Source of the DNA: Variovorax beijingensis
GTDB taxonomy: Bacteria > Pseudomonadota > Gammaproteobacteria > Burkholderiales > Burkholderiaceae_C
Length of the DNA: 64,000 nt
Direction: 5' to 3'
NCBI RefSeq assembly: GCF_007828835.1
Contig: NZ_VIVL01000006.1
Location: 62,001 to 126,000, forward strand
Part shown: positions 11,143 through 19,781 of the stretch, in pieces
Position numbering within the stretch: position 1 is the first letter of the stretch
Layout: each line of letters starts with the position of its first letter
Position numbers and translations under genes: made by a program
Notes under the pieces: generated by a model
Databases searched by the model: none
The model's input: the letters and a program-made list of their open reading frames with translations, nothing else
Told to the model about the DNA's origin: nothing

Positions 11143-11163
11143 GCCTTCGCATTTTGCGAAGGC
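11143..11163. promoter_or_regulatory. Perfect 9-bp-arm operator palindrome
   Basis: GCCTTCGCA, TTT, TGCGAAGGC: nine-base perfect arms with a three-base centre. Its core TTCGCATTTTGCGAA has T-N11-A spacing. It lies 17 bp upstream of the LysR start and 78 bp upstream of the CoA-transferase start. No T-run follows, so it is an operator rather than a terminator. Confidence 0.75.
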
Positions 11164-11240
11164 CTCCTGCCATCAAAGCAATTCCGCTCGCCGCGATCTG
11201 TTCCTAGAGTTGGGGCAACCAACCAGGAGACAGACGCAAG

Positions 11241-12416
11241 ATGAATGCACTCGAAGGCCTCAAGGTGCTGGAGCTCGGCCAGCTCATCGCCGGCCCGTTC
11301 GCGGGCAAGACGCTCGCGGAATTCGGCGCCGACGTGATCAAGGTCGAGCCGGCCGGCGTCGGCGATCCGCTGCGCAAGTGGCGGCTGCTGCGCGAAGGCA
11401 CTTCGGTGTGGTGGGAGGTGCAGTCGCGCAACAAGCGCTCGGTGTGCCTCGACCTGCGCAGCGCCGAAGGCCAGCAGGCCGTGCGCGCGCTGGCGCTGGA
11501 GGCCGACGTGCTGATCGAGAACTTCAAGCCCGGCACGCTCGAAGGCTGGGGCCTGGGCTGGGAGCAGCTGCATGCGCTCAACCCGCGGCTCATCATGCTG
11601 CGCATCTCGGGCTACGGGCAGACCGGGCCGTACCGCGACAAGCCGGGCTTCGGCGTGCTCGGCGAATCGATGGGCGGGCTGCGCTACCTGAGCGGCGAGC
11701 CGGGCCGGGTGCCGGTGCGCGTGGGCGTCTCGCTCGGCGACACGCTGGCGGCGCTGCATGGCGTGATCGGCGTGCTCACGGCGCTGCACCATCGCACGGT
11801 CCATGGCGGCGAGGGGCAATTCATCGACGTGGCGCTCTACGAGTCGGTCTTCAACGTGATGGAAAGCCTGCTGCCCGAATACGACGCGTTCGGCGCGGTG
11901 CGCGAGCGCGCCGGCAGCGCCCTGCCGGGCATTGCGCCGACCAATGCCTACAAGTGCAATGACGGCCACTACGTGCTGGTGGCGGGCAACGGCGACAGCA
12001 TCTTCAGGCGGCTGATGCGCGCCATCGGCCGCGCGGACCTGGAGAACGATCCGCAGCTCGTGCACAACGATGGCCGCGTGCAGCGGGTGGAAGAGATCGA
12101 TGCCGCCATCGAGGCCTGGACGCTGCAGCGCAGCCGCGACGAGGTGCTCGCGGTGCTCGATGCGGCCGGCGTGCCGGTCGGGCGCATCTACACGGTGGCC
12201 GACATCGCCACCGATCCGCAGTACCTGGCGCGCCAGATGATCGTCGAGACGGCCACCGCCGACGGCGAAATGCTCAAGGTGCCGGGCGTGGTGCCCAAGC
12301 TCAGCGCCACGCCGGGGCGCATCGCGCATCCCGCGCCGCGGCTCGGCGAACACACCGATGAGCTGCAAGGCGCGGGCTGGCCGGCGCGCCGCACCGAAGA
12401 AAGCGAGGCCGTATGA
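11241..12416 (+). CDS. CaiB/BaiF (family III) CoA-transferase
   Basis: 391 aa. It moves CoA between an acyl-CoA donor and a free acid. It begins LEGLKVLELGQLIAGPFAGK and carries the family Asp region in GESMGGLRYLSGEP. RBS caggaga before the ATG at 11241. First gene of an operon with an HMG-CoA lyase-like enzyme that overlaps it by 4 bp (ATGA), so it probably activates the acid that the lyase then cleaves. The exact acid (3-hydroxy-3-methylglutarate, citramalate or similar) cannot be read from sequence. Confidence 0.9.
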   Translation: MNALEGLKVLELGQLIAGPFAGKTLAEFGADVIKVEPAGVGDPLRKWRLLREGTSVWWEVQSRNKRSVCLDLRSAEGQQAVRALALEADVLIENFKPGTLEGWGLGWEQLHALNPRLIMLRISGYGQTGPYRDKPGFGVLGESMGGLRYLSGEPGRVPVRVGVSLGDTLAALHGVIGVLTALHHRTVHGGEGQFIDVALYESVFNVMESLLPEYDAFGAVRERAGSALPGIAPTNAYKCNDGHYVLVAGNGDSIFRRLMRAIGRADLENDPQLVHNDGRVQRVEEIDAAIEAWTLQRSRDEVLAVLDAAGVPVGRIYTVADIATDPQYLARQMIVETATADGEMLKVPGVVPKLSATPGRIAHPAPRLGEHTDELQGAGWPARRTEESEAV

Positions 12417-13396
12417 AAGAAGGCAAGGGCAAGCGGCTCTTCATCAACGAAGTGGCCACGCGCGACGGCTTCCAGATGGAGGGCCGCTTCATTCCCACCG
12501 ACGACAAGATCGCGCTCATCGATCGGCTGGGCACGCTGGGCTACGCCAAGATCGAGGTGACTTCGTTCACCTCCGCCAAGGCGATTCCGGCGCTGCGCGA
12601 TGGCGAGGAAGTGATGCAGCGCATCGTGCGCCGGCCGGGCGTGGTCTATACCGCGCTGGTGCCGAACCTGCGCGGGGCCGAGCGCGCTCTGGAGAGCCGC
12701 ATCGGCGAATTCAACATCGTCATGTCGGTCAGCGAGACCCACAACCTCAGCAACCTGCGCATGACGCGCGAGCAGTCGTTCGCGCAGCTGGCCGAGGTCA
12801 TCGCGCTGGCCAGGCGGGCCGGCGTGCCGGTGAACGTGTCGCTCTCCTGCGTCTTCGGCTGCCCGATGGAAGGCGAGGTGCCGATGGCTGCGGTGCTGGA
12901 ATGGATCGACCGCTTCGCGGCGCTGCAGGTGCAGGGCATCACGCTGTGCGACACCACGGGCATGGCTTTTCCCACGCAGGTGCAGGCCGTCTGCGAGGCC
13001 GCGATGGCGCGGCATCCCGGCCTGCAGTGGACGGCGCACTTTCACAACACGCGCGGCATGGGGCTCGCGAACACGGTGGCGGCAGTCGAGGCGGGCATCG
13101 AGCGGCTCGACATGTCGCTGGGCGGCATCGGCGGCTGCCCCTATGCACCCGGCGCCACCGGCAACGTCGCCACCGAGGACGTGGTGCACATGCTGCAATG
13201 CATGGGCTACGACACCGGCATGGATCTGGACGGCCTGATCGATGCCGCCTCGGAACTCGAAGCGCTGGTGCAGCACGAATTGCCGAGCCAGGTTTCCCGC
13301 GCCGGCCACCGGCTCACGCGGCATGCGCCGCCGGCGGATTTCAACGACATCGCGGCGCGCGCGCATGCGCGCCGGGCCAAGGAGCTGCACGCATGA
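12413..13396 (+). CDS. Hydroxymethylglutaryl-CoA lyase family protein
   Basis: 327 aa TIM-barrel of the HMGL-like (DRE-TIM) superfamily: cleavage of a 3-hydroxy-acyl-CoA to acetyl-CoA plus a ketoacid. It shows NEVATRDGFQMEG (the usual RDG metal/substrate motif), FNIVMSVSETHN, the metal-binding HFHNTRGMGLAN and the catalytic-loop signature GGIGGCPYAPGATGN. This matches HMG-CoA lyase rather than isopropylmalate synthase. Start codon overlaps the upstream stop. The substrate might also be a citramalyl-type CoA ester. Confidence 0.88.
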   Translation: MKEGKGKRLFINEVATRDGFQMEGRFIPTDDKIALIDRLGTLGYAKIEVTSFTSAKAIPALRDGEEVMQRIVRRPGVVYTALVPNLRGAERALESRIGEFNIVMSVSETHNLSNLRMTREQSFAQLAEVIALARRAGVPVNVSLSCVFGCPMEGEVPMAAVLEWIDRFAALQVQGITLCDTTGMAFPTQVQAVCEAAMARHPGLQWTAHFHNTRGMGLANTVAAVEAGIERLDMSLGGIGGCPYAPGATGNVATEDVVHMLQCMGYDTGMDLDGLIDAASELEALVQHELPSQVSRAGHRLTRHAPPADFNDIAARAHARRAKELHA

Positions 13397-13773
13397 TCGA
13401 CCATCTGGACCACCTGGTGCTCACCACCGCTCACGAGGAGGCCTGTACCCGCTTCTATGTCGACGTGATGGGCATGGCGCTGGAGACTTTCGGCGCGAAC
13501 CGCAAGGCCTTCCGCTTCGGCAACCAGAAGATCAACCTGCATGTGAAGGGCCATGAGTTCGAGCCCAAGGCGCAGGTGCCGACGCCGGGCTCGCTGGACC
13601 TGTGCTTCATCGCGAGCGTGCCGCTCGAGGACGTGATCGCGCGGCTGAAGAACAATGGCGTTCCGATCCTCGAAGGCCCGGTGATGCGGACCGGCGCCAC
13701 CTCGCGCATCCGATCGGTCTACGTGCGCGATCCCGACCTGAATCTCATCGAGATATCCGAGCTGGCGCCCTGA
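13393..13773 (+). CDS. VOC-family (glyoxalase/dioxygenase fold) protein
   Basis: 126 aa, a single vicinal-oxygen-chelate domain. His at the LDHLVLTT start and Glu near the NLIEIS end are in the positions of VOC metal ligands. ATGA overlap with the lyase gene shows co-translation. In this operon it might act as an epimerase or a binding/detoxifying protein; nothing fixes the reaction. Confidence 0.82.
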   Translation: MIDHLDHLVLTTAHEEACTRFYVDVMGMALETFGANRKAFRFGNQKINLHVKGHEFEPKAQVPTPGSLDLCFIASVPLEDVIARLKNNGVPILEGPVMRTGATSRIRSVYVRDPDLNLIEISELAP

Positions 13774-13821
13774 CGCGCCGGCTTCGAATGCAACCCTAAA
13801 AACACCGGAGACAGACAAACC

Positions 13822-14793
13822 ATGAAATCCACCCATCGCCTTCTGATGGCCGCAGGCCTCGTGCTGGCGGCCAGCGCGGCCAGTGCCGACACCTGGCCCT
13901 CGAAACCGATCACCTTCATCGTGCCCACCGCGCCTGCCGGGTCCACCGACATCATGGCGCGTATGGTGGCCGACCCGCTGCAGCGCGCGCTGGGCCAGCC
14001 CATCGTGGTCGACAACAGGCCCGGCGCCAGCGGCAACATCGGCACCGAGGCGGTGGCGCGCGCCGCGCCCGACGGCTACACGCTGCTGATGCAGTACTCG
14101 GGCTACCACGTCGGCAACCCCGCGCTCTTTCCGCAGATCAAGTGGAGCCCCACCAAGGACTTCGTGCCGGTGGCGCTGGTGATGCGCGCGCCGCACGTGG
14201 TCGCGGTGAGCGGCAAGCTGCCCGTGAACTCGATGAAGGAGCTGATCGATTACGGCAAGAAGAAGAAGGAGGGCGGCCTGTTCTACGCCTCGTCGGGCAA
14301 CGGCTCCATCCAGCACATCGCGGGCGAGCTGCTGTCGCGTCAGGCCAGGCAGCCGATGACGCACGTGCCCTACAAGGGCTCGGGCCCGGCCATCAACGAC
14401 CTGATCGCGGGCAACGTCGACATGTTCATCACCACGCCGCCCTCGGTCATCGGCCATTTCGCGGGCGGGCGCATCAAGCCGCTGGCGTACACCGGCAGCA
14501 AGCGCCATCCGTCGATGCCCGATGTGCCGACCTCGGCCGAGGCGGGGTTGCCGGGCTACGAGGTGGAGTCGTGGTTCGCGGTGTTCGCACCGGCCAGGAC
14601 GCCGCCCGAGGTCGTCAACAAGCTCAGTGCGGAGATCAAGAAGATCGTCGAGAGCGAGCCGTTCCGCAAGAAAGTGGACGAGCAGGGTGCCTTCGCCACC
14701 TACATGGACCCGGCGGCGCTGGGCAAGTTCGTCGACCAGGAACTGGCGGCCTGGGCGAAGGTGATCAAGGCGGCGGACATCAAGCCGGATTGA
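13822..14793 (+). CDS. Bug-family periplasmic solute receptor (tripartite tricarboxylate transporter type)
   Basis: 323 aa with a signal peptide of about 22 residues ending ASAASADTWP. Mature domain begins WPSKPITFIVPTAPAGSTD and contains VVDNRPGASGNIGTEAVA and PYKGSGPAINDL, typical of Bug receptors. RBS ccggaga. Bug receptors are greatly expanded in Burkholderiales and bind carboxylates; in this operon the ligand is probably the acid metabolised by the CoA-transferase and lyase. No TctA/TctB membrane genes are adjacent. Confidence 0.92.
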   Translation: MKSTHRLLMAAGLVLAASAASADTWPSKPITFIVPTAPAGSTDIMARMVADPLQRALGQPIVVDNRPGASGNIGTEAVARAAPDGYTLLMQYSGYHVGNPALFPQIKWSPTKDFVPVALVMRAPHVVAVSGKLPVNSMKELIDYGKKKKEGGLFYASSGNGSIQHIAGELLSRQARQPMTHVPYKGSGPAINDLIAGNVDMFITTPPSVIGHFAGGRIKPLAYTGSKRHPSMPDVPTSAEAGLPGYEVESWFAVFAPARTPPEVVNKLSAEIKKIVESEPFRKKVDEQGAFATYMDPAALGKFVDQELAAWAKVIKAADIKPD

Positions 14794-14802
14794 GGGGCTC
14801 GA

Positions 14803-14837
14803 CGGCGCAGCGTTCGCTTGCCGCGCCGGACTTTTTT
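14803..14837 (+). terminator. Probable terminator after the Bug receptor operon
   Basis: CGGCGC and GCGCCG form a 6-bp stem with a 14-base loop, followed after GAC by six T at 14832-14837. Located 10 bp after the receptor stop, at the boundary to the lower-GC toxin-like region. Confidence 0.5.
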
Positions 14838-15031
14838 GGAGGGGCGCGAGACTGAACGGCCCATCGCGGCTCGGCGAACTATCGGCAACCCGCATGCACA
14901 CTGGTTTTTCGCTTACGCACCTCGAGAAAGTGCGCAAAAAGGCCTGGGCAGGCATGCCTCACGCTGGTAGCCTCGGGCGAAAAGGCAATCAACCAAATGA
15001 TTGCTTTCCTGGTGCGTGGAAGGGGGAATTT

Positions 15032-15931
15032 GTGGCTGAAGTACTGGAAATGTCAGTGACGGACCGGGTCGGCGAAGCCATGCGGCGGGCCCTGCCTCTT
15101 TTGCCAAACGAAGCTCGGTCGATCGTCATGGCGATGTTGCAGCCCCAGGCGCTTGCGATCATCGCAGGAACGCTGATCGTGTGGGCTGGCTCGCACTTCT
15201 TCGGAGTGGGTGAAATCGTCGACATCATCCTGCTTGTGGTGGGTTTCGCTGCACTCGGCATGTCGGTATTTTCAGGAGCCAGTGAGCTCACCGATTTTGT
15301 GCAAAAGGCAGTAGATGGACGGTCGGATGCGGATCTCGATCAGGCTGCCGAGCACTTCGCAAAGGCGATTTCCTTGCTTGGAATTTCGACGATTCAGGCT
15401 CTGCTGATGCGCGGTGCCGCCCGTACAGTAATAGAGCGTGGTGTACCGAAAGTCGAGCCTTTGCCCAACGTTGGGACACCTCCTCCCGCAGGGAATGCGC
15501 TGCGGCTCAGTCGGCCCGAGTCGCTGCCGAGCGGGATCGCTGGCTCCACCAGTTTGTTCGGCGACGTCAGCATTGCGCGCAGCCAGAGCCTCACCGAGCA
15601 GCGGATCACGCTTTTCCATGAGTTGGTTCATCGCTATTTTTCGCCGCGGACCGGTCCGTTGCGCCAACTGCGTGCGGAACTACGCTGGTCTGCGTATTCA
15701 CGATCTTCGCTACTGCGTTACCTCGAGGAAGCGTTGGCGGAAGGTTACGGACAGCTGAAGGTGCATGGCTTGGCTCAGGCATTTGGCGCGTACCGCTTTC
15801 CAATCCAAAACGGGTACGTCACGGTATCTCAACTCGCGGTGGAAGGCATGTACATCGGCCGAATTCTTATCGGTGGCTCCAGTTTCTGGGTTGGTGTGAG
15901 TGGCGGCCAGATCCCAAATCACAGACCATGA
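15032..15931 (+). CDS. Putative polymorphic-toxin-like effector with HExxH metallopeptidase domain
   Basis: 299 aa from a GTG at 15032 with an aaggggg ribosome site; the same frame is open to an ATG at 14894 with no good site. Residues about 38-81 form two hydrophobic segments (LAIIAGTLIVWAGSHFFGVG, IVDIILLVVGFAALGMSVF), resembling the conserved membrane-proximal region before variable toxin domains in secreted effectors. The C-terminal part has H196-E-L-V-H200 followed by E232/E233/E237, a zincin-type arrangement. The region has clearly lower GC than its neighbours (30 of 60 bases in 15001-15060) and the next gene overlaps by 4 bp. I infer a contact- or T6SS-delivered toxin. No PAAR, VgrG or Rhs gene is visible. 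Function unproven. Confidence 0.55.
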   Translation: MAEVLEMSVTDRVGEAMRRALPLLPNEARSIVMAMLQPQALAIIAGTLIVWAGSHFFGVGEIVDIILLVVGFAALGMSVFSGASELTDFVQKAVDGRSDADLDQAAEHFAKAISLLGISTIQALLMRGAARTVIERGVPKVEPLPNVGTPPPAGNALRLSRPESLPSGIAGSTSLFGDVSIARSQSLTEQRITLFHELVHRYFSPRTGPLRQLRAELRWSAYSRSSLLRYLEEALAEGYGQLKVHGLAQAFGAYRFPIQNGYVTVSQLAVEGMYIGRILIGGSSFWVGVSGGQIPNHRP

Positions 15932-16164
15932 TTGACGAGCAAACCGCACTGGCGATCGCCAGAGCTGAGGCACAGGCGCTGGGTTGGGCCTTTGGCGAAC
16001 CCGTTGAAGCTGTGTTGAGACGGCGCCGATCCTGGTTCGGCAAGCTCGAGGACCGTGGGCAGTGGAAGATTCGCACCAATGCCATGGCCCTAGGAACTTG
16101 CGCATGGTTTGTCATTGACGCGAGCGATGGACGGATCCTTGAAAAGGGCTATGTTCCCCGTTGA
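15928..16164 (+). CDS. Small protein, candidate cognate immunity protein
   Basis: 78 aa, no signal peptide or membrane segment. Start overlaps the stop of the HExxH protein (ATGA), so the two are translationally coupled. The C-terminal half (TCAWFVIDASDGRILEKGYVP) looks like a small beta-rich fold such as PepSY-like or NTF2-like immunity folds, but I do not recognise the family with confidence. The size, coupling and shared low GC favour an immunity role. It ends 9 bp from the convergent LuxR gene. Confidence 0.5.
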   Translation: MIDEQTALAIARAEAQALGWAFGEPVEAVLRRRRSWFGKLEDRGQWKIRTNAMALGTCAWFVIDASDGRILEKGYVPR

Positions 16165-16173
16165 AGAGTTTTT

Positions 16174-16740
16174 CTATCCCGCAATGAGTTTCTGCACCAG
16201 CTCCGCCGTGGTCGCTGCCGCGTACTTGCGCATCAGCCGCGCCCGGTGCAGTTCCACCGTGCGATGGCTGATGCCCAGCGCCTTGCCGATCTCCTTCGAG
16301 GTCAGCCCGCGCATCACCTGTGCCGCCACCTCGCGCTCGCGCGGCGTGAGCTCGGCCTTGACCGCGCGGCGCGATCCCAGGTCCTCGAAGGTCCAGATGC
16401 CGGCCTCGTGCGGCGCGGCGCGGTTCATGGCGTGGCCCGTGACGTGGCACCAGAAGGTCTCGCCGGCGATGGCGCCGTGCAGGCCGCCCAGGCGCTTCAT
16501 CATGCGGTTGTCGGCATAGCGGCCGCTGGCGTTCAGGAACGGTTCCATGCGCTTGCCGATGCGCTCGAACTCGGCCACGCTCGGGTACAGGATGCTGAAC
16601 GAATGCCCGACCAGGGCGGAGGGCGTTGCACCGAAAATCTCGCACACCCGCTCGTTGCAGGCCACGATGGTGCGGTTGCTCGACACCACCATGCCGACGG
16701 GCGCATGTTCAAAAGCCAGCCGGTAGTCGATCTCGGGCAT
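16174..16740 (-). CDS. PAS-LuxR transcriptional regulator, divergent from scoAB
   Basis: 188 aa. PAS sensor at residues about 8-115 (begins FEHAPVGMVVSSNRTIVACN), LuxR-type HTH at 131-186 (LTPREREVAAQVMRGLTSKEIG, HRTVELHRARLM). No receiver domain, so it likely senses a small ligand directly. The gap to scoA holds a strong palindrome, suggesting that it controls scoAB and itself. Confidence 0.88.
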   Translation of the reverse strand: MPEIDYRLAFEHAPVGMVVSSNRTIVACNERVCEIFGATPSALVGHSFSILYPSVAEFERIGKRMEPFLNASGRYADNRMMKRLGGLHGAIAGETFWCHVTGHAMNRAAPHEAGIWTFEDLGSRRAVKAELTPREREVAAQVMRGLTSKEIGKALGISHRTVELHRARLMRKYAAATTAELVQKLIAG

Positions 16741-16759
16741 CGGGGGTCACCATTACGAA

Positions 16760-16785
16760 ATACTACGTATGCGACTACGTAGTAT
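16760..16785. promoter_or_regulatory. Operator palindrome between LuxR gene and scoA
   Basis: ATACTACGTA and TACGTAGTAT are perfect 10-base arms around TGCGAC. The TACGTA cores resemble sites bound by FixJ/NarL-type HTH proteins. It lies 20 bp from the LuxR start and 59 bp upstream of the scoA start, so one dimer could control both promoters. Confidence 0.7.
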
Positions 16786-16843
16786 CGTTCAAGGCTTGCA
16801 AAAGGCTTTACGCCAACTCTCCACCATCCATCAAGGAGCCCGA

Positions 16844-17647
16844 GTGAACAAGATTTATCCCTCCGCAGACGCGGCACTCAAGGGGGTCGTGGCCGACGGG
16901 CAGACGCTCGCGGTCGGCGGCTTCGGCCTGTGCGGCATTCCCGAGGCGCTGATCGACGCGCTGCACGACTCGGGCGTCAAGGATCTCACCTGCATCTCCA
17001 ACAACGCGGGTGTCGACGGCTTCGGCCTCGGCAAGCTGCTCGAGACGCGCCAGATCAAGAAGATGATCGCGTCCTACGTGGGCGAGAACAAGGAGTTCGA
17101 GCGCCAGTACCTCGCGGGCGAACTGCAGCTCGAATTCACGCCCCAGGGCACGCTGGCCGAGAAGCTGCGCGCCGGCGGCGCGGGCATTCCGGCCTTCTTC
17201 ACCAAGACCGGCGTCGGCACGCAGGTGGCCGAAGGCAAGGAACTGCGCGAGTTCGACGGCGAAACCTACGTCATGGAGCGCTCGCTGGTGCCCGATGTGG
17301 CGCTGGTCAAGGCCGACGTGGCCGACAAGTCGGGCAACCTGCGCTTCCGACTCACGGCGCGCAACTTCAACCCAGCCGCCGCCATGGCCGGCAAGATCTG
17401 CATCGTCGAGGTCGAGAAGATCGTCGAGGTGGGCGAACTGGCCCCTGACGACATCCACCTGCCCGGCATCTACGTGCATCGCATCGTGCTCAACGCCAAG
17501 CCCGAGAAGCGCATCGAGAAGCGCACCGTGAGCGCCGCCGCGCCGGCCGACGCCGCGGCCGCCAAGGTCGAAGCCCAGGCCGCCATTGCGCAGGCCGCCG
17601 CCGGCAGCGAAGTGCCTGCCCCCGTCAAGAACAACAAAGGAGCCTGA
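16844..17647 (+). CDS. scoA: 3-oxoacid CoA-transferase subunit A
   Basis: 267 aa. Alpha subunit of succinyl-CoA:3-ketoacid CoA-transferase, transferring CoA to acetoacetate-type ketoacids. It shows [11 protein letters not shown] and ISNNAG near the N-terminus. The start is GTG at 16844 behind aaggag. The last 35-40 residues are an Ala-rich tail that typical ScoA (about 230 aa) lacks. Forms an operon with scoB one base downstream. A 3-oxoadipate transferase (PcaI) is the alternative. Confidence 0.88.
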   Translation: MNKIYPSADAALKGVVADGQTLAVGGFGLCGIPEALIDALHDSGVKDLTCISNNAGVDGFGLGKLLETRQIKKMIASYVGENKEFERQYLAGELQLEFTPQGTLAEKLRAGGAGIPAFFTKTGVGTQVAEGKELREFDGETYVMERSLVPDVALVKADVADKSGNLRFRLTARNFNPAAAMAGKICIVEVEKIVEVGELAPDDIHLPGIYVHRIVLNAKPEKRIEKRTVSAAAPADAAAAKVEAQAAIAQAAAGSEVPAPVKNNKGA

Positions 17648-17648
17648 G

Positions 17649-18287
17649 ATGCCCTGGACCCAAGACCAAATGGCCGCGCGTGCGGCGCAAGAACTCGAAG
17701 ACGGCTTCTACGTGAACCTGGGCATCGGCATTCCCACGCTGGTGGCCAACTTCGTCGGCGACAAGGAAGTGTGGCTGCAGAGCGAGAACGGCATGCTCGG
17801 CATCGGCCCGTTCCCGACCGAAGACCAGGTCGACGCCGACCTGATCAACGCCGGCAAGCAGACCGTGACCACCATCCCCGGCTCGGCCATCTTCGGCAGC
17901 CATGACAGCTTCGCGATGATTCGCGGCGGCAAGATCAACCTGTCGATTCTCGGCGCCATGCAGGTCAGCGTGAAGGGCGACCTCGCCAACTGGATGATCC
18001 CGGGCAAGATGGTCAAGGGCATGGGCGGCGCCATGGACCTGGTGGCCGGCGTGAAGCGCGTGATCGTGCTGATGGAGCACGTCGCCAGGAAGAAGGACGG
18101 CACCGAGGACCTCAAGATCCTCGAGAAGTGCACGCTGCCATTGACCGGTGTGGGCGTGGTCGACCGCATCATCACCGACCTGGCCGTGATGGACGTGGTG
18201 CCCGAAGGCCTCAAGGTGGTCGAGCTCGCGCCGGGCGTGAGCTTCGACGCGCTGCAGGCCAAGACCGGCGCCAAGCTGATCCAGTAG
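17649..18287 (+). CDS. scoB: 3-oxoacid CoA-transferase subunit B
   Basis: 212 aa beta subunit. It carries [15 protein letters not shown] and the catalytic-Glu motif [13 protein letters not shown] (ENG), followed by [20 protein letters not shown] aggagcc overlaps the end of scoA. Joint expression with scoA from the LuxR-controlled promoter is likely. Confidence 0.9.
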   Translation: MPWTQDQMAARAAQELEDGFYVNLGIGIPTLVANFVGDKEVWLQSENGMLGIGPFPTEDQVDADLINAGKQTVTTIPGSAIFGSHDSFAMIRGGKINLSILGAMQVSVKGDLANWMIPGKMVKGMGGAMDLVAGVKRVIVLMEHVARKKDGTEDLKILEKCTLPLTGVGVVDRIITDLAVMDVVPEGLKVVELAPGVSFDALQAKTGAKLIQ

Positions 18288-18311
18288 GGCGGCGGCGCAA
18301 CGGCGACGAAG

Positions 18312-18343
18312 GGCAGGGCCGCGAGAGCGGGCCCTGCCTTTTT
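18312..18343 (+). terminator. Rho-independent terminator after scoAB
   Basis: GGCAGGGCC and GGCCCTGCC form a perfect 9-bp stem with a 9-base loop, followed by five T at 18339-18343. It lies 24 bp after the scoB stop. Confidence 0.85.
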
Positions 18344-18368
18344 GCTTTGGACGTTCTGGAGAAATGAA

Positions 18369-19753
18369 ATGAATGCGAGCGACGCCCTGGACAGCATCTG
18401 GCAGCGGGCGGGCCTGCCGCCCGAGGCCTTGCAACAAGCGCGGCTCACGGGCGAAGACCCGGTGCTGCCGTCGTCCTTCGCGGTGGGTGCGGCCGCGCAG
18501 AGCAGCATTGCGGCTGCGGCGCTCGCGGCCTGCGAACTGGGCCACTTGCGCGGCGCCGGGCGGCAGGAAGTGGCCGTCGACATGCGCCACGCGGCGCTCG
18601 ACTGCACCGGCTGGTTCAGCCTCGACGGCCGCGTGCCCGAGCTGTGGGACAGCTTCTCCGGGCTGTACCGCTGCGCCGACGGCTGGGTGCGCATCCACGC
18701 GAACTTCGCACACCATCGCGACGGCGCGCTGCGGCTGATGAAGCTGGATCCGGCCACCGCCACGCGCGCCGAGGCCGAGGCGGCCATGGCGACGTGGCGC
18801 GCGCTCGACTTCGAAGACGCCGCCGCCGCGCAAGGCCTGGTGGCGACCGCGCTGCGCCGCTTCGACGAATGGGACGCAACGCCGCAGGGCCGGGCCATTG
18901 CGGCACAGCCGCTCTTCACGATCGAGCGCATCGGCGATGCACCGCCGCGCGTGCTGCCGCCGCTGCGCGAAGACCAGCGGCCGCTCGAGGGCTGCGCTCG
19001 CTCGACCTGACGCGCATCCTCGCGGGCCCCGTGGGAGGCCGCGCGCTGGCGGCCTATGGCGCCGACGTGATGCTCGTCAATTCGCCGCACCTGCCCAACA
19101 TCGAATCGATCGCCGACACCAGCCGCGGCAAGCTGTCGGCGCACGTGGACCTGCGCACCGAGGCGGGCCGCGCCGTGCTGCGGCAGCTCGCCGCGCAGGC
19201 CCATGTCTTCGTGCAGGGCTACCGGCCCGGCGGCATCGCGGCACTGGGCTTCGGGCCGACGGAACTCGCGCGGCTCGCGCCCGGCATCGTGTGCGTGTCG
19301 CTCACGGCCTATGGCACGCAAGGCCCGTGGGCGCATCGCCGCGGCTTCGATTCGCTGGTGCAGACCGCCATGGGTTTCAACCACGCCGAAGGCGAAGCGG
19401 CCGGCGACGGCAAGCCGAAGCCGCTGCCGATGCAGATCCTCGACGAGGCCACGGGCTACCTCATCGCCTTCGGCGCGGCCGCGGCGCTCTGGCGGCAGCA
19501 GCAGGAGGGCGGCAGCTGGCATGTGCAGGTGTCGCTGGCGCAGACGGGGCAATGGCTGCGCGGGCTCGGTCGCGTGGCTGGCGGCCTGTCGATCGCCCGG
19601 CCCGACCTGAAGCCCTATCTGGAGACCTCGGCCTCAGGCTTCGGCGAACTGACCGCGCTGCGCCACGGCGCGCAGCTGTCGCGCACGCCGGCCACATGGC
19701 CGCGTCCGTCGATGCCGCCGGGCAGCCATGCGCCGGCCTGGCCGACGTCCTAG
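18369..19753 (+). pseudogene. CaiB/BaiF CoA-transferase gene interrupted by one frameshift
   Basis: Two overlapping frames together encode one family III CoA-transferase. The first runs from the ATG at 18369 to a stop at 19008-19010 (MNASDALDSIWQRAGL to the LEG before the shift). The second carries the continuation RSLDLTRILAGPVGGRAL and runs to 19753. Restoring a single C near 18992, so that GGC TGC reads GGC CTG C, joins them exactly at the family motif LxxLDLTRxxAGP. Everything else is intact, so the lesion is recent or a base-call error. If real, the N-terminal product of about 213 aa would lack the catalytic region. Follows the scoAB terminator. Confidence 0.75.
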
Positions 19754-19781
19754 CGGCCCCGGGCAATGAGAAACTTGGCGC

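Noticed and set aside
14894..15031. ATG at 14894 as start of the HExxH protein
   Set aside because: The extra 46 residues are basic and non-hydrophobic, and no ribosome site precedes them; the GTG at 15032 has aaggggg at good spacing.
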